From: Chaetomium olivaceum
Lineage: Eukaryota > Ascomycota > Sordariomycetes > Sordariales > Chaetomiaceae
Direction of reading: 5' to 3'
Assembly: GCA_039881045.1 (NCBI GenBank)
Contig: JAYWVB010000006.1
Span: forward strand, 434,001-498,000
DNA length: 64,000 nucleotides
Of this stretch, positions 30,914-42,192 are shown piece by piece. Under the pieces are notes generated by a model, which saw only the letters and a program-made list of their open reading frames with translations, did not search any database and was not told the DNA's origin. Position numbers and translations under genes: made by a program. How positions within the stretch are numbered: the first letter of the stretch is position 1; each line of letters opens with the position of its first letter.

Positions 30914-32786
30914 CTACAACTCATCCTTGGCCTGCACGCCCGGCTCTTGCACATCTTCGCAGGCAGCGGGAGTACCCACCTCCATTTTGTAGACGCACTT
31001 TTCGGACTCCGACACTCGCCACAACTCGTCCGTCTCCCCGCACGTGAGCCAAACATCGGTCCTCCTGCTCGGGCCGTTCCAGCAGCCTTGGCCGTTTTCG
31101 TACCGCAGCACCATTCTTTCGCCCTTGCCCAAACTCTTCCCATCGGCCCGTTCTTCCTCGTCCGCCAACTCTTTGTCGATGCGAACGAAGTCGCCCATGT
31201 TGGTGTTTCCGTGACCCTTCTTGCTTTTCTGCTTCGTACGGTCCATCCAGCACAACTCGTACTCGTACTCGCCGACGTCGCTGCTGATGCACTTCCCCTT
31301 GAGAGCACGGAAAATGTCGTCCGTGCCGTAGTCTTTCTCCAAATCACGCTGTTGCTCCTCCAGACTCGAAGTCCTGGACGAGATGTCGTTCTTAACAGCA
31401 TCCAGCGCCTCCCTGGCTGCCGTGACCAGACGAGACTCTCCAGCACCGCTGCGGTTGTCAGCAAGGATGCCGTTGTCGATGGCCCAAATGCGCAAAACGT
31501 TGATCTTGTCGCGGATAAAGTCATTGACGGAGCTTGGAAGGTAGGCTTCCCAGTTGAAGACTGTATTTATTAGCCAACCTGGTGAAGGGGAGCTGTCTTC
31601 CGGTTTGGGGGACATACCAACGTCAACATCACTGGCGTCCGAGTTCTCGAACTCAGCCCAGTTAATCCCAGAAGTCTCACTGTCCTCCTTAAGCATCTCC
31701 AAAACATCCGCGTCCGTTATTTCGGACTGCTTCTCGCCGGCTTGAGCAGCCGCGTAGTCCTCCCACCCCTTAACCGCGGCCTTGACGCCTTCATCATTGA
31801 AGTTGGGGTTATACTCTTCCTTGAACTTGGTGAGAATATCCTCCAGCTGATCAACTCTGTCCTGCAGATCATCACGCTGATCCAACACCTTGTCTAACGC
31901 ATTGCGGAGCTCAGAAACCCGGGTTTTTGCCAGACCGACAAGAACACCAATTTTCCCTCCTTGGCCCTCGACCTTGACGACCTTGTTGCGCTCAGAACGC
32001 TCAACCTCTTCGTATTTCTTCTGCATCTCCCCTTTCTTGATCTCAAGCCCCTCAAGTTCCGTCTTCAAGGCAGTGACCTTGGCCTCCACTCTTCGACGCA
32101 GCTCCCGGGCTTCTTTGGCCAAGGTTCGCCTCCGCTTAGCCGAACGCTCCTTGCTCTGCCTGCGCTCCTCTTCAAGGCGACGATGCTCTTTGCCGATCGC
32201 GTCGCAACGATTCTCGCATTGGACCCCGCCAACGTGCGCAAACTCGTCACTGCCGTCGCAGCATATATCGTGGTCGCATACCCCATCATTGACGTACAAA
32301 AATGGTACATAAGCCCCAATGTGGCCCGCATTGGCGCACCAGAAGCCGGGAAGCGCATTGGTCGTATTGGTGGTGCCCGTGATCGACCCAGGAAGGGGTT
32401 GCTCGGGCGAAAGTGCGTCGATGTGCGCACAGGCAGCCGTGCCTGGCTCATCAGAACCATCGGGGCAATCGCAGGAGTTGTCGTTGACCTGAGACGACTC
32501 AAGAGTAATGGAGGGGTTGCCGATGCATGTGAATGTTGATTTGCTCGCGTAAAATCTGGCGACTGCTCAGATGTTATTAGCCGACCTTGTGAACGCGCCC
32601 CTTAAAGCCATGATGTGCATTGAGTCTTTTAGATGGACCGCGTTACGGCTATTGACTGCAGCAGTGGCTCGGGAAAGACGAGAACAACTTACACTCGGGT
32701 CCGACGCCTCGCGGCAAGCTGTCGGCTGCTGCAAGGCTACCGTGAGCAAGAGCGCTCAAAAGCGCCAATGCGCTTGCCCTTCGCAT
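30914..32786 (-). CDS. Glucosidase II beta subunit (PRKCSH-like)
   Basis: Two exons, 32786-32693 and 32562-30914, intron 130 nt with branch CTAATAAC; 580 residues. A signal peptide (MRRASALALLSALAHGSLAA) precedes RGVGPEF. Two LDL-receptor-A-like Cys repeats follow (SCDCPDGSDEPGT, DHDICCDGSDEF), then a long coiled coil (residues about 120-230), an acidic linker and a C-terminal MRH domain (CISSDVGEYEYELCWMDR, GENGQGC-like region, CGETDELWRVSESEKCVY). The chain ends in KDEL, an ER-retrieval signal. It retains the catalytic alpha subunit in the ER and recognises mannose on N-glycans, so that two glucoses are trimmed during calnexin-cycle folding. Length and domain order are normal. Confidence 0.93.
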
Positions 32787-33155
32787 GATTATAATATTGG
32801 CGCCCTCCCGCATTGAACAGAAACAAACATGAGAGATGCGCAAGTTTCTGAGAGTTGCGACATCTGTTGATCTCCAAGTGGAAGCTCGGGGACAGGACAG
32901 CTTGCCAACTCGAGACGATTTGGCAGCTGACGGCCTGTCCAATCACGTGCGATTGGAGCGAAGGCAGGGCTTGGCATATAACCAACTCATCTATGTACTT
33001 TGTACACAGTACGAATACGGAGGCGGACTCCCAAGAAAATTCACTGCCCCGCCATGAACTCCCGCTTCACCCCTCCAACAGATCGTGAGCCCGGAGTGGA
33101 TATACGACGGGTTTCCTTCTTTAACTCCATACTTTTACAAAGATAAGCAGCAATT
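32787..33155. other. Short divergent promoter region
   Basis: Separates the glucosidase II beta start from the next gene's ATG at 33156. No coding sense; no defined site recognised. Confidence 0.5.
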
Positions 33156-34343
33156 ATGCCGGAATCCAGCGACCCCCTCGAGACTCTCAACTCTGTCATC
33201 GGAAATGCGCTTGTTCTTGTCGACCAGCTGGATGCCGTGGTATCCAGCATTACGGCGCATAAGCAAGTCAACCACGAAAATAAACCCCAACCCATAGACG
33301 AGAAGCTTGCTGAGGCTACTGGCCCTCTTGATGCATTATCTCTCGCCCATGATTCCGCCGCGTTGATCAAGGCGCATGCTACCAAAATCTCTCTCCTCAT
33401 AATCAACGAGCCGTTCACCCCAACAGCGATAACAAAGGTCCTTCGAGAACTCGTCGACGGCCCTGTGCCCAGCTTGGCCGCTGCAGTCGAAGTGTGCACA
33501 CCGCAACGGTACACGCGCACCATTCAGCAGGACCTATCTTGGCGAGCCAGTCGAGTACTCAAGGAAGTGAAGCAGCTCTTATCTCGGATTCCGAAGGATG
33601 GCAAGGTTCTTTCCGACGCTAAGAAGAATGCTTCGGCAGGGGCGGCAGGGGGTAGAGGCAGCATTGCCACCACCGGTGTGCTATGGTCCGCTTGCGATGA
33701 CGTTATGGCATTCTCTAAGCGTGGGTTTGCCGGTGCCCTAGCATACAAGGTCGAGCAGCTCCGGGACACACTCAAAGACGTGATGGAGGAGCTAAAAGAG
33801 TGGGGGGAGGAGGCGGACGACGACGAGGACGACGAAGACGAGAATAGTGAAGACGAGGGCGTTGGTTCTGTTGTGCAGGCCGCTTCAAATCATGAGTCCA
33901 CCTCGATATCTGAGACGCGAGATGCCCAAGCCGTTCTCGACGACCTGATGAACTGGCAGCGGCACATCCCGCGCGATGACCCGGATAAGATACGGGAGCG
34001 TCTGGAGTCGTGCCTCAAGAGGCTGCGCCTGACCACCCTGCTCTATCAGGCCACAGTGAAGCGCAGACTCAAACCATTGCCACACCTGCCACCGGCTCTG
34101 CATTCGGACACGCAGGGCCGGCTAGACGAGGTCATGTTTGTTCTCAAAAGGATCCCAGAGAGATTCGGCAGCTTAGCCCTGGCATTTTACGAACTAGACC
34201 GTTCTGAGATTGACCGGTTGATGGACGACTGTTTCTTCGACGCATTCGCCGCTTCGGAGCTACTAGTCAAACCTTGGGAGGGAGAGAAGGACGGGTTCAC
34301 GGACTGGGCATTGCGATTTCAGGTAGAGATAAAGAAAGGTTGA
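33156..34343 (+). CDS. Cyclin-D1-binding protein 1-like (GCIP family) protein
   Basis: 395 residues, single exon. All-helical protein with the GCIP/CCNDBP1-like pattern: an N-terminal helical bundle (LNSVIGNALVLVDQLDAVV), DSAALIKAHATKISLL, a centre around TGVLWSACDDVMAFSKRGFAGAL, a strongly acidic loop at residues about 222-240 (DDDEDDEDENSEDE) and a C-terminal helical bundle. The animal homologue binds cyclin D and bHLH proteins; in fungi the role is not settled. No signal peptide or membrane segment; cytosol or nucleus is expected. Confidence 0.7.
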   Translation: MPESSDPLETLNSVIGNALVLVDQLDAVVSSITAHKQVNHENKPQPIDEKLAEATGPLDALSLAHDSAALIKAHATKISLLIINEPFTPTAITKVLRELVDGPVPSLAAAVEVCTPQRYTRTIQQDLSWRASRVLKEVKQLLSRIPKDGKVLSDAKKNASAGAAGGRGSIATTGVLWSACDDVMAFSKRGFAGALAYKVEQLRDTLKDVMEELKEWGEEADDDEDDEDENSEDEGVGSVVQAASNHESTSISETRDAQAVLDDLMNWQRHIPRDDPDKIRERLESCLKRLRLTTLLYQATVKRRLKPLPHLPPALHSDTQGRLDEVMFVLKRIPERFGSLALAFYELDRSEIDRLMDDCFFDAFAASELLVKPWEGEKDGFTDWALRFQVEIKKG

Positions 34344-35328
34344 AGTAGGGGTTTATTGCACCCCTCAACCCCCTCTTCCGTGTGACCACTCCCCGGCCGC
34401 GTAGCACACGACTCCGGCTCTGTAATCCTGCCTGTGACTAACAATCAAAACTCCATTGAAACATGGATTGGTGATTGCCTTCGTGTACGACAAGCTGGGT
34501 CCAACCCATATGCAAGGTCGTAACTCATGATCTGGTGTTGACGACTCGGCTCAACTCGTAATAGAACCCCGTACAAACCCGTGTGATACAGTGGACCTTA
34601 TGGCTTTCGTCCTGCCGTCTATCGAGGCGGCAGAGTCTGGTTCTAAATCATACATCGCAAACTCAGGGGTTGGTTGTTGTGCAACGGCGACATATGAATA
34701 TAGCTTGCCCACCGCCTTAACTATACCTACTCCATGCCATCTCCGGAAAAGAGCTGTTAAAGACACTAAGGGGTGCACTGCTGGACCCGTTTAGCCCCGA
34801 GTCATCTTGGAATATGCGGATGTGGTCTACTCGCCTTTTGGAAGTCCTCGCGACAGGTGCAAAACTATGCTATATCTCTTAGACACTGCTCTTGTCGACA
34901 ACATCAGTTTTCAATTTGTGTGGAACAATAAACAGCTCGCCGACGATATCTCTTTGTCGATAAAGGGAATACCACTCACTGAATGGATAGGCCGAAACGA
35001 GCCGATCGCGTGCGCTGTTACGATGGCCCGTTGTTGTTTGTTTATTCAGGGGCTCCGCTCGGGACAACACGCAGAACTAGAGGTCTTCAGACCGAAGCAA
35101 AAATTGCAAAACAAATATAAAGGGCAGCTTCCGTGCTCGGAACTTGAGCCCTCCAGCGGCCGCTCAATCCTATTTCAGGGCCTGCTTAGATTGGTTATTT
35201 TCTTGCGGTGATATCATACCCTATTAGTAAAATTTCCCTACCCAACCAAGCTCGGTTTAAACAGTTAGAGAAACCTTTGGTTTTTACTACTGTGTTTTTC
35301 TCTTTTTCTTTTGTCGACTGGCCTTACA
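34344..35328. other. Intergenic, no feature seen
   Basis: Between two plus-strand genes. No credible frame; contains pyrimidine-rich TTTTTCTCTTTTTCTTTTGTC just before ATG 35329, typical of a fungal promoter. Confidence 0.5.
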
Positions 35329-37541
35329 ATGGAACCCCTCAGCCCGATCTTAAAAACACCAACCCGAATACCTCGACCGACTTTCGTGACCGCGTCACCC
35401 CGAACACCCTCAATCCGCGCGGTTCCTTACAGTCCTATGGACGGAGTCGCTACTGCTTCCAACATGGCGGGGGGTTACTCGCCAACAAGTTGGCCATTCC
35501 CTAAGTCGGCTAAACGCTCATCATTGTATGACCGATTACACTGTATTGACGCCGGTCGACTTTTCATGCTGATTACATCTAGGGACCTTTCAGACACAAC
35601 CATCCAGCACCACGATGCGCCCGATGCCAACTGTAACAACATTAACCGAAATGAGAGTACGAGATCCCGTCACCGGGCTACAACCTCCGCGGCAAGCGAA
35701 ACGACAATGATTAAAAGTTCCCAAATCACGGCAACCGAGATATCGATGACCCGTAGCCGCACTGACGTGTCTCGAGATTCGGTCGAGACTCAGATATACG
35801 CACCTCGGCACGGCGAGGGTAATGCGATCAGTAGGAACATTCCGAGTGAGCCTAAAATAGAAAAAAGTATCGTAACTAACTAACCTGCCTTGTTTTAGCG
35901 GAACATCCACGACCAAGCAGCGGCGGGCACTTCCTTCAACCTGCAGCAGAAAGTTTGGAGCGACCCATGACCCCGACTCCGTATTCAATTTTGCGTAAGG
36001 TGTCGGAGGTATCTGAGCCTGAAAATACCGAGAGCGGGGGGGACAACCAACCTAGGGATGAAGAGCAGCAGTCGAGTTCTGCATCGCAACACCAAGAAAC
36101 CACGCATCACCATCGGTCGGCAACCCACACTCCGCGGAACACAATAACTCAGGACTCCGTGATCGACGACATCAATACTGAACGTACGAACACATCCGGA
36201 GCAACCAATGCCACACCTGTTCCGCGAGATGAGGAGGGCCGAGTGTTGTCCCGTTTGCGCCCGCTCTTTACCGTGACCATCCCCAAGTGCGAGCTCCAGG
36301 ACGCCCAATACCTTGCAGCGCCCACCAGCAGCGTGCAGGCCGAGTATGGCGGTTCCGATGGCGGTAACATTGCCGATTCACCCGAGGGCATCATCATCCT
36401 GAATTCGGCCGGGATGTCGGAAGCCGCGCCCAATGTTAGGGCCTCGACGCGAAACAAGAGTCTCTACTCTCGAAGACCGACGACATTTCAGAGTGAGATC
36501 CCCGATCTCGAGTCTCTCCGCCTTGGCCCGAGATTGCGCCATAGCCGTTTGCCGCTGAGTCCCAGCATGGCCACGAATGCAGGACGGAGCGTACCGAAGA
36601 GTACAAAAAAGCTGTGGAGTGCCCTTTCCCGATCGCGCAGGATGATGTTTGCCTCGGCCGTTCTCTTGGAATTATCCATCCTCAATGTGGTTGCCAGCGT
36701 CACAGCGGTGACCGCTAGCCACATTGAGCACGGGTATGCCGGCACCGGGGTGGTGGCGTGGGCCGTCGTGAGCGGTGTGTTTGTCCTGACCTTCGGTGCT
36801 CTCCTGGGCGTCACCTTCCTGCAGTACCGCAAGATGAATAAGGACCTCGTCTCGGGCGAGAATTGGATCGAGATGCACCTTCGGTCTCGACCTCTCCCTC
36901 CCCGACCCCAGAGCGAGGACCGCAAACAAGACAATGGTGAGACAGAGGCCTGGCAGAAATTCGTCCAGGATCACACACAGCTTCGTCGCTATGTTGAGTT
37001 CCTCGAGAGCCGTATTGGCGTACTTGAAGAAGGTCGACCGAACATTGGCGAGCAGAACGACGGCCCTGATACCGACATGGCTGGCGTCGCGAGCGGGCCT
37101 ACTTACGGCACAATGGATAACGCCATCAGCCAGTCCAGCAGCAAGAATGCAGACGTCGGCGGCGGCGGCGACAATACCCCAAAGACAAAGAAATTGAACG
37201 TGGGCGGTTCCTTGTCACGTCGTCAACTGCTTCAGTCAGAGGACTCGGTCACAGAGCCCGAGTCCTGGCAAGGCAGTGATGGCAACGCTACCATTCCTCA
37301 GTCAGATACCAAGGCCAGCATCCTCACAGAGCTGTGTGAAGCTGTCACCGAGGGATACAGTCCCTTGTCTGGGGTGCTCCCGGGTTCACCCCACACCCCA
37401 CAGCCCTCTAACAACCAGACACCCTCGGGCCGCCCGCGCGGCAGTACTCTCCGCCATTTGACACTGCCCAGCAGAGCCGTCTTTCACCGGCCGGGGGTAC
37501 ATTCGGTCGAAATTCTGAGGGGTCCCAAGGATGGGATCTGA
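35329..37541 (+). CDS. Ser/Thr/Pro-rich protein with two membrane segments, unknown function
   Basis: Exons 35329-35818 and 35899-37541 join in phase (RHGE|AEHPRPSSGGHF); the intron has branch GTAACTAACTAAC; 710 residues. The first half is low-complexity, rich in S, T, R and P. Two hydrophobic segments follow a basic stretch (KKLWSALSRSRR): MMFASAVLLELSILNVVASV and GTGVVAWAVVSGVFVLTFGA, at residues about 410-470. After them come QYRKMNKDL, a short coiled coil (LRRYVEFLESRIGVLEE) and a disordered tail. It could be a membrane-anchored scaffold. Family not recognised. Confidence 0.7.
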
Positions 37542-37989
37542 AAACCTTCTGTCGCGGACTCGGCGTCTTCCGGCTGAAAGGGCGAAAGTAACGAAGTGTG
37601 TTGGATTGAGGGTCCCGTGAAGCCAGGGCGTGGAACCTTGTTCGTCACTGCCCAGTTCCGGGCCCATGTGTATGATACGAGAGCGCGAGCTTAGTGGACG
37701 ACGTTGTTACGCTATGAATGTAAATAGTTTAAGTTAACGATATCATGCACAAAAACGCGGACTAAGGGTGCGGAAATTAGGGAAGCGGAAGCGTGTTGAG
37801 AGGTGCGAGAGTTGAAAGTTTCTGGGCACCAGACTTTTGTATTTTTTGCCGAGCATGAACACTTGTTTCGGTGCCAAACGCAGCCCAATCCTCGAATGAC
37901 CATAAAACCTGGGTGACGAGTGCCATCCACCGGCACTCACCGGTCTGTTGGTCAGATAGTAGTGGTTCATATCGGGGAGTCAGAGGCGA
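37542..37989. other. Convergent 3' spacer, no feature seen
   Basis: Lies between the 3' ends of the two-TM gene (+) and the nucleolar protein gene (-). It should contain both poly(A) regions. No frame makes sense. Confidence 0.5.
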
Positions 37990-39615
37990 CTAGATCGCTC
38001 GGGCCATACGAGCCTTATTTTCTCTGTATCTCTTCTCCTTGCCCGCAACCTTTCTCCGCTTCTTCCATGACCGATTGAGATCCCCTCTGTTTTTCCAGAA
38101 CCAATCCTGGAACTCGCTGGTCGGCTTGCCATCACCCTCCCCACCCTGGGCTACTGGGCTGCTTGGTGCAATATCCTCATCGCGGTCTTCGGTTCCCTCA
38201 TCTGCCACTTCTCCATCTTGCTCCTCGCCATCGTTGTCGACTTCCCACGGCGTGAACCTCCGCTTAGGGTGTGCCGTGTCAGGGGTAGGCGCGGCACTCC
38301 GGATACCGCGCAATTCAAGGTCATGGCGGGTGTAGGGAGTCAACGGAACCTGAAGCCCGGGGGCCTTGTCCGCATCAACATCGGCCTCTTCCCCGTCGCT
38401 TTCGTCGTTGACGCCAGCAAAAAAGCTGAAACTTTGACTACCTGCGTCTGCTCTGGGGGTTCCACCATCTGCTTGCTTGGTGCGCTTGTACAAGGCTTCG
38501 AGGGGGTGCACTCTAGGCTCGCTTGGGGTTGCTGGCGGGATTTTGATCGATAAACTCCGGGTCGAACCGGACGATCTAGGCCGTGACTGATCGGCCTTGT
38601 TTGGTGGCGAAGAAGAGCCGTTTGACTTCACTAACTCGGGGCTGGATTCGTGGTCTTCAGCAGCACCTAGGCTTTCCGGCTCGCTTTCCCCACCGGATTC
38701 CTCGTCGCTAGAGCTTGTTGTACTCTCATCCTCCGGTTTGATGTCCTGAGCCTTGACTCTTGGCTTGCTTGGAAGCAAGATCTTGGCTCTCGGGGGCGGC
38801 CTGGTCTGTACGGGTTCTACCACTTCCCCATTCTTGTTCACCCAACCCTTACCATCCACAAACTCCAGGGGGGCAGTTGGCTGGCCGCTGGGCGCCGCCG
38901 CCTTAAGAAACGTCGGAAACTTGGTGGTCTTCTCAAACTCGTGAATGACCACCTCCCGTGACTTGCCCTTCTTCTTTGTCGGGGTGGACTGCTGGGCGTC
39001 GGATAATGGGGTGGCATTTGCTGGCAAGACGGTCTTGACTAAACATTCGGCATGGTCGGTATATTTCGATTTTGTGCGCTTCTTTTTCTCTTTCCCGGCC
39101 TTATCCTTGTCTTTTTTTGACCTCTTTTCCTTGGGCTCGTCGGGGTTGGTCCATCCGCGCTTGATCTTTCGGTCGTCTTCCAGAATGATGCCGCTGAGTT
39201 CCTCGGCATCACGCTTCCTCTTCTTTTTCTTATCTTTTGGTGGGAGTGTGCTGTCGACCGTGCTTTTGGGGATATCCTCCTTGGCCATTGCAGCTAAGCC
39301 GAGTGGGGTGGGAAGACTGGATGGTCTTGCGCGCTCAATGCGGATCTTGACGCCTTTCAACACCGATCCGTTGAGTTTCTTGCTTAGTTTCTCCGCGTCC
39401 TCGCCCGGCAGCTCCAAAAAGCCGAACCGCTTCTCTGGGAATGTCTCGAGCGTGTGGTAGGAGATGTTGCGCGCCTTGGGGAGTAGGGTCGATGATAGGG
39501 CGATTTTGAGTAGCTCGGCGTCTAGCGGGGTGACATGCAGCCGGACGTAAGGGGGTTCGTCAAAAGCCAACGCCGATGCGGTGGATGGTGCCTGAAATCC
39601 CTTGCGAGTTGTCAT
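37990..39615 (-). CDS. Nop8/NOL8-like nucleolar protein
   Basis: 541 residues, one exon. An RRM-like N-terminal domain (residues about 20-100: YVRLHVTPLDAELLKIALS, KRFGFLELPGEDAEKLSKKL, VKIRIERARP) is followed by long lysine-rich and acidic low-complexity regions (KDKKKKRKRDAEE, KRSKKDKDKAGKEKKKRTK) with nuclear localisation signals. The C-terminal part has SFSFFAGVNDESDGEE, PYTRHDLELRGIRSAAPTP and an end motif, FWKNRGDLNRSWKKRRK, seen in fungal Nop8-like proteins and often mislabelled SRP40-like. Yeast Nop8 acts in 60S ribosome assembly with Nip7. Function is by family resemblance. Confidence 0.7.
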   Translation of the reverse strand: MTTRKGFQAPSTASALAFDEPPYVRLHVTPLDAELLKIALSSTLLPKARNISYHTLETFPEKRFGFLELPGEDAEKLSKKLNGSVLKGVKIRIERARPSSLPTPLGLAAMAKEDIPKSTVDSTLPPKDKKKKRKRDAEELSGIILEDDRKIKRGWTNPDEPKEKRSKKDKDKAGKEKKKRTKSKYTDHAECLVKTVLPANATPLSDAQQSTPTKKKGKSREVVIHEFEKTTKFPTFLKAAAPSGQPTAPLEFVDGKGWVNKNGEVVEPVQTRPPPRAKILLPSKPRVKAQDIKPEDESTTSSSDEESGGESEPESLGAAEDHESSPELVKSNGSSSPPNKADQSRPRSSGSTRSLSIKIPPATPSEPRVHPLEALYKRTKQADGGTPRADAGSQSFSFFAGVNDESDGEEADVDADKAPGLQVPLTPYTRHDLELRGIRSAAPTPDTAHPKRRFTPWEVDNDGEEQDGEVADEGTEDRDEDIAPSSPVAQGGEGDGKPTSEFQDWFWKNRGDLNRSWKKRRKVAGKEKRYRENKARMARAI

Positions 39616-40160
39616 GGCCGTCCTTCCAGTTAGGGAGTTGGCAATTATCGGATGCAGAACTCGGCCGCAAGGCGAAGCTGAAAATGATTGACCGCCTTTG
39701 AATTCTGCGAGCGGCTGCAGCAGACGGTGGTCTGCCAGCTGTTGTCAGCTGTTTCTCGATCTCGCCGCCCCACTATCGCCAGACTGGGGCATTTATGAAC
39801 TTCAAATACTTTAACTCCTGGTTTGACTTCAAAAGAGAAACGAGATGCCCGACGACCTTGTAGTTGCTGATTTGATAGAACAGCCGCTTCAGTACTCTTT
39901 GCGGTCACAATTGGCATGTTCACGGCGAGAGCTTGACGATGGAGAATAACTGAACGGCGAATCAACCACGAGGGCAACGGGTTCATGTTACTTAGTCTTC
40001 AAATTGCGAGGTAAATGTACTAGGAATGTTGCATAGCATAGTGCCTGGTTGATTCACGGTCAAATAGCATAGAGCCGACTAACCCGAGCCCAGATAAATG
40101 ATGTTGAGAGAAAGGAACAGCAGGACGGAGACCGTAAGCGAAAAGCGGCAGGACCGTGGC
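39616..40160. other. Intergenic, no feature seen
   Basis: Upstream of the Nop8-like gene and downstream of the methyltransferase. A 113-residue open frame on the minus strand was judged chance. Confidence 0.4.
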
Positions 40161-41793
40161 TTATACCGATGAAATACAGACTACCACTCCAAATACTACC
40201 GCAATGACAATAGTAGCAGCCGTCAGGAAGTTCATGCATGGGATGAAGGCTTCTGGCCCCAAACGACGATTCTTGACTCTATGTCAGCAAACCGCAGAGC
40301 CTTTTTTGTCTTGAGTTCAGTGTACTCACACAGTGATGTATCCGTGGATGCTTCGGTCCTTAAGGTCGTTCTTCACGTCGACGAGCAGTTTCTCCACGTC
40401 GGCCGGGGTCCAACCGAGCGCCCGAGTAAACACGGTCATGGTGATTCCGTCGATACCCTCAAGGTTGTTGGCCATTTGCATGGCGCCCACTGCCTTCTGT
40501 TCGTCTCCCTTTGCCCAAGTGTTCATAGGGACGGCAAACTTCTTCTCGCCGAGGTTGATAAAACCGGCCTCAGTCAAGTAGTTCTTGCAACGCAACGCCT
40601 CTGTGGCACTCCGGCCCATCTTCTGGATTCCCCGGAGCAGAAGTGCGTTCCATCGTTGCAGGGCTGTGCCTTCGATGGATCCGTCGATCGACTGAAAGTA
40701 TATGATGGTCTCCTGGGACTCAACCCAGCCGCCGGGGTTCAGGTTGTCGTAGATGGATTTGAAGAAGAGGGTCCAATCCTTCTTGACAAATGGAAGCAGG
40801 TAGCGGCCATGAATATAGTCAAACTTGTGACTGTGAACCCAGTCGTCATCCACATCGTCAATCTCGAAGCGGCAGTTCGTTGGAAGATAGTCCGGTTGTA
40901 TGGGGCTCAGATCAGTGCCTAGGACCTCCGAGTCTGGGTTCTCCTCGGCTTTATGAACCCATGTTAGATGCCGCCGAGAAAGGGTAGAAGGGACACGGAA
41001 TATGATCCACAATTATCCTAGTCGAAAGGATACACCTACCAAACTCGATCGCCCAGATACCTGTTCCTGTCCCAAGGTCGAGCACACGGCCAGGCCGCTC
41101 AACCGGTGCTAACCCGAGCTTCCCCTTAAGTAAGAACTTCGATATGGTATGTTGGAGGTCTAGCAGATGTTAGAGCTGGAATCGCTTGACAAGTCCAGGG
41201 GGCCAGGGACCTACCCAAGCGGTTTTGCTCTCTCTACCGTAAAGAGGTCAGTGTGACACTATAGCTTTGTCGTTAAACCAACCTTGTCATTGGGAAGGAA
41301 ATACTCTATAGTGAGTGTTAGCACCACTGTAGATTTCTACTGATGACGCACCCGACTTACTCCCTTCCTTGTACTTGTGAAACGTGCGCCCATGTTCTTG
41401 GACAAATTTGTACACGCTGGAGCTAACAGAAGCGCTCGAGGCCGACCTGATACAATTTTAGCAACCGAGTCTTACTCCGCGTCTCGATCTGTGTTGTTTT
41501 GCAACTGACGCTCCCGAGTCCGATATAAGCGATGTGTTGGTAGCATTGCTATCGTGATCGACCTGGCGTTGTCAGTCCAACACAATCCGGTTGCTGGTTG
41601 GCATTGAGCATACACTCAAATCGACTGAGAAACCGCTAAGCCCAGTAACAGACACGGAGCCTTCGTCTTGGTCTTGCGATTCTGTGTCCGGGCCGGGGGA
41701 GGTGGATGCCGTTAAGCCACCACCGGGTGTCCCGCCGCTTCGTGTTTCGGCTGGCGACGGGTCGGAGTTGCGCCCTACTGAGCTAGGCATCAT
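40161..41793 (-). CDS. LaeA/UMTA-type SAM methyltransferase with hydrophobic tail
   Basis: Seven exons give a phase-consistent 398-residue model: 41793-41582, 41446-41361, 41305-41283, 41233-41215, 41159-41040, 40948-40330, 40278-40161. The N-terminal 70 residues are Ser/acidic. Then VYKFVQEHGRTFHKYKEG, KYFLPNDKREQNRLDLQH and motif I VLDLGTGTGIWAIEF (SAM binding), VLGTDLSPIQPDYLPTNC, DYIHGRYLLPFV and GGWVESQE follow, as in fungal UMTA/LaeA-like methyltransferases of secondary metabolism. The last exon adds KNRRLGPEAFIP and a 22-residue hydrophobic stretch ending CISSV, unusual for the family. The first splice (donor GTTGGA) is the weakest part. No other metabolite genes are adjacent, so the substrate is unknown. 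Confidence 0.8.
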
Positions 41794-42192
41794 CACTATA
41801 TCCCCGAAATGGTGGTTATTGGTATGAGGGAGAATTATAGAAAGTTGGGAGGTGAAAGTGTTATCTCTCCTTGGCGAAGAGAGAGCTCGATATTTTTGTG
41901 GTAGCGAATCGCGCCAAGCTCGAACCAATCATGCAGAACAGTCCTGACGACAGGACACGCCCCTTTGACGAAGGCGCAAGCACCTGGGATTTAGGATTGC
42001 AAGATACGACGAGCATATCGGACAATAACACACCCATTATACAGAAGAGGAGAGAGTTCGCAACACATACAAGAGACAAACCAAGAACCCTATGTAACCA
42101 ATTTCCCCATGGCGCCATCCCACAAGTTGACCAGACCCATCAGCTGCGCCATATGACGCAGAGGGCTGGGGTTCGTTATGTCGTCAATTCTG
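41794..42192. other. Intergenic, no feature seen
   Basis: Between the methyltransferase 5' end and the heme lyase 3' end; no coding sense on either strand. Confidence 0.4.

Noticed and set aside
39645..39986. 113-residue minus-strand frame
   Set aside because: No recognisable domain and intergenic composition; no splice partner found.
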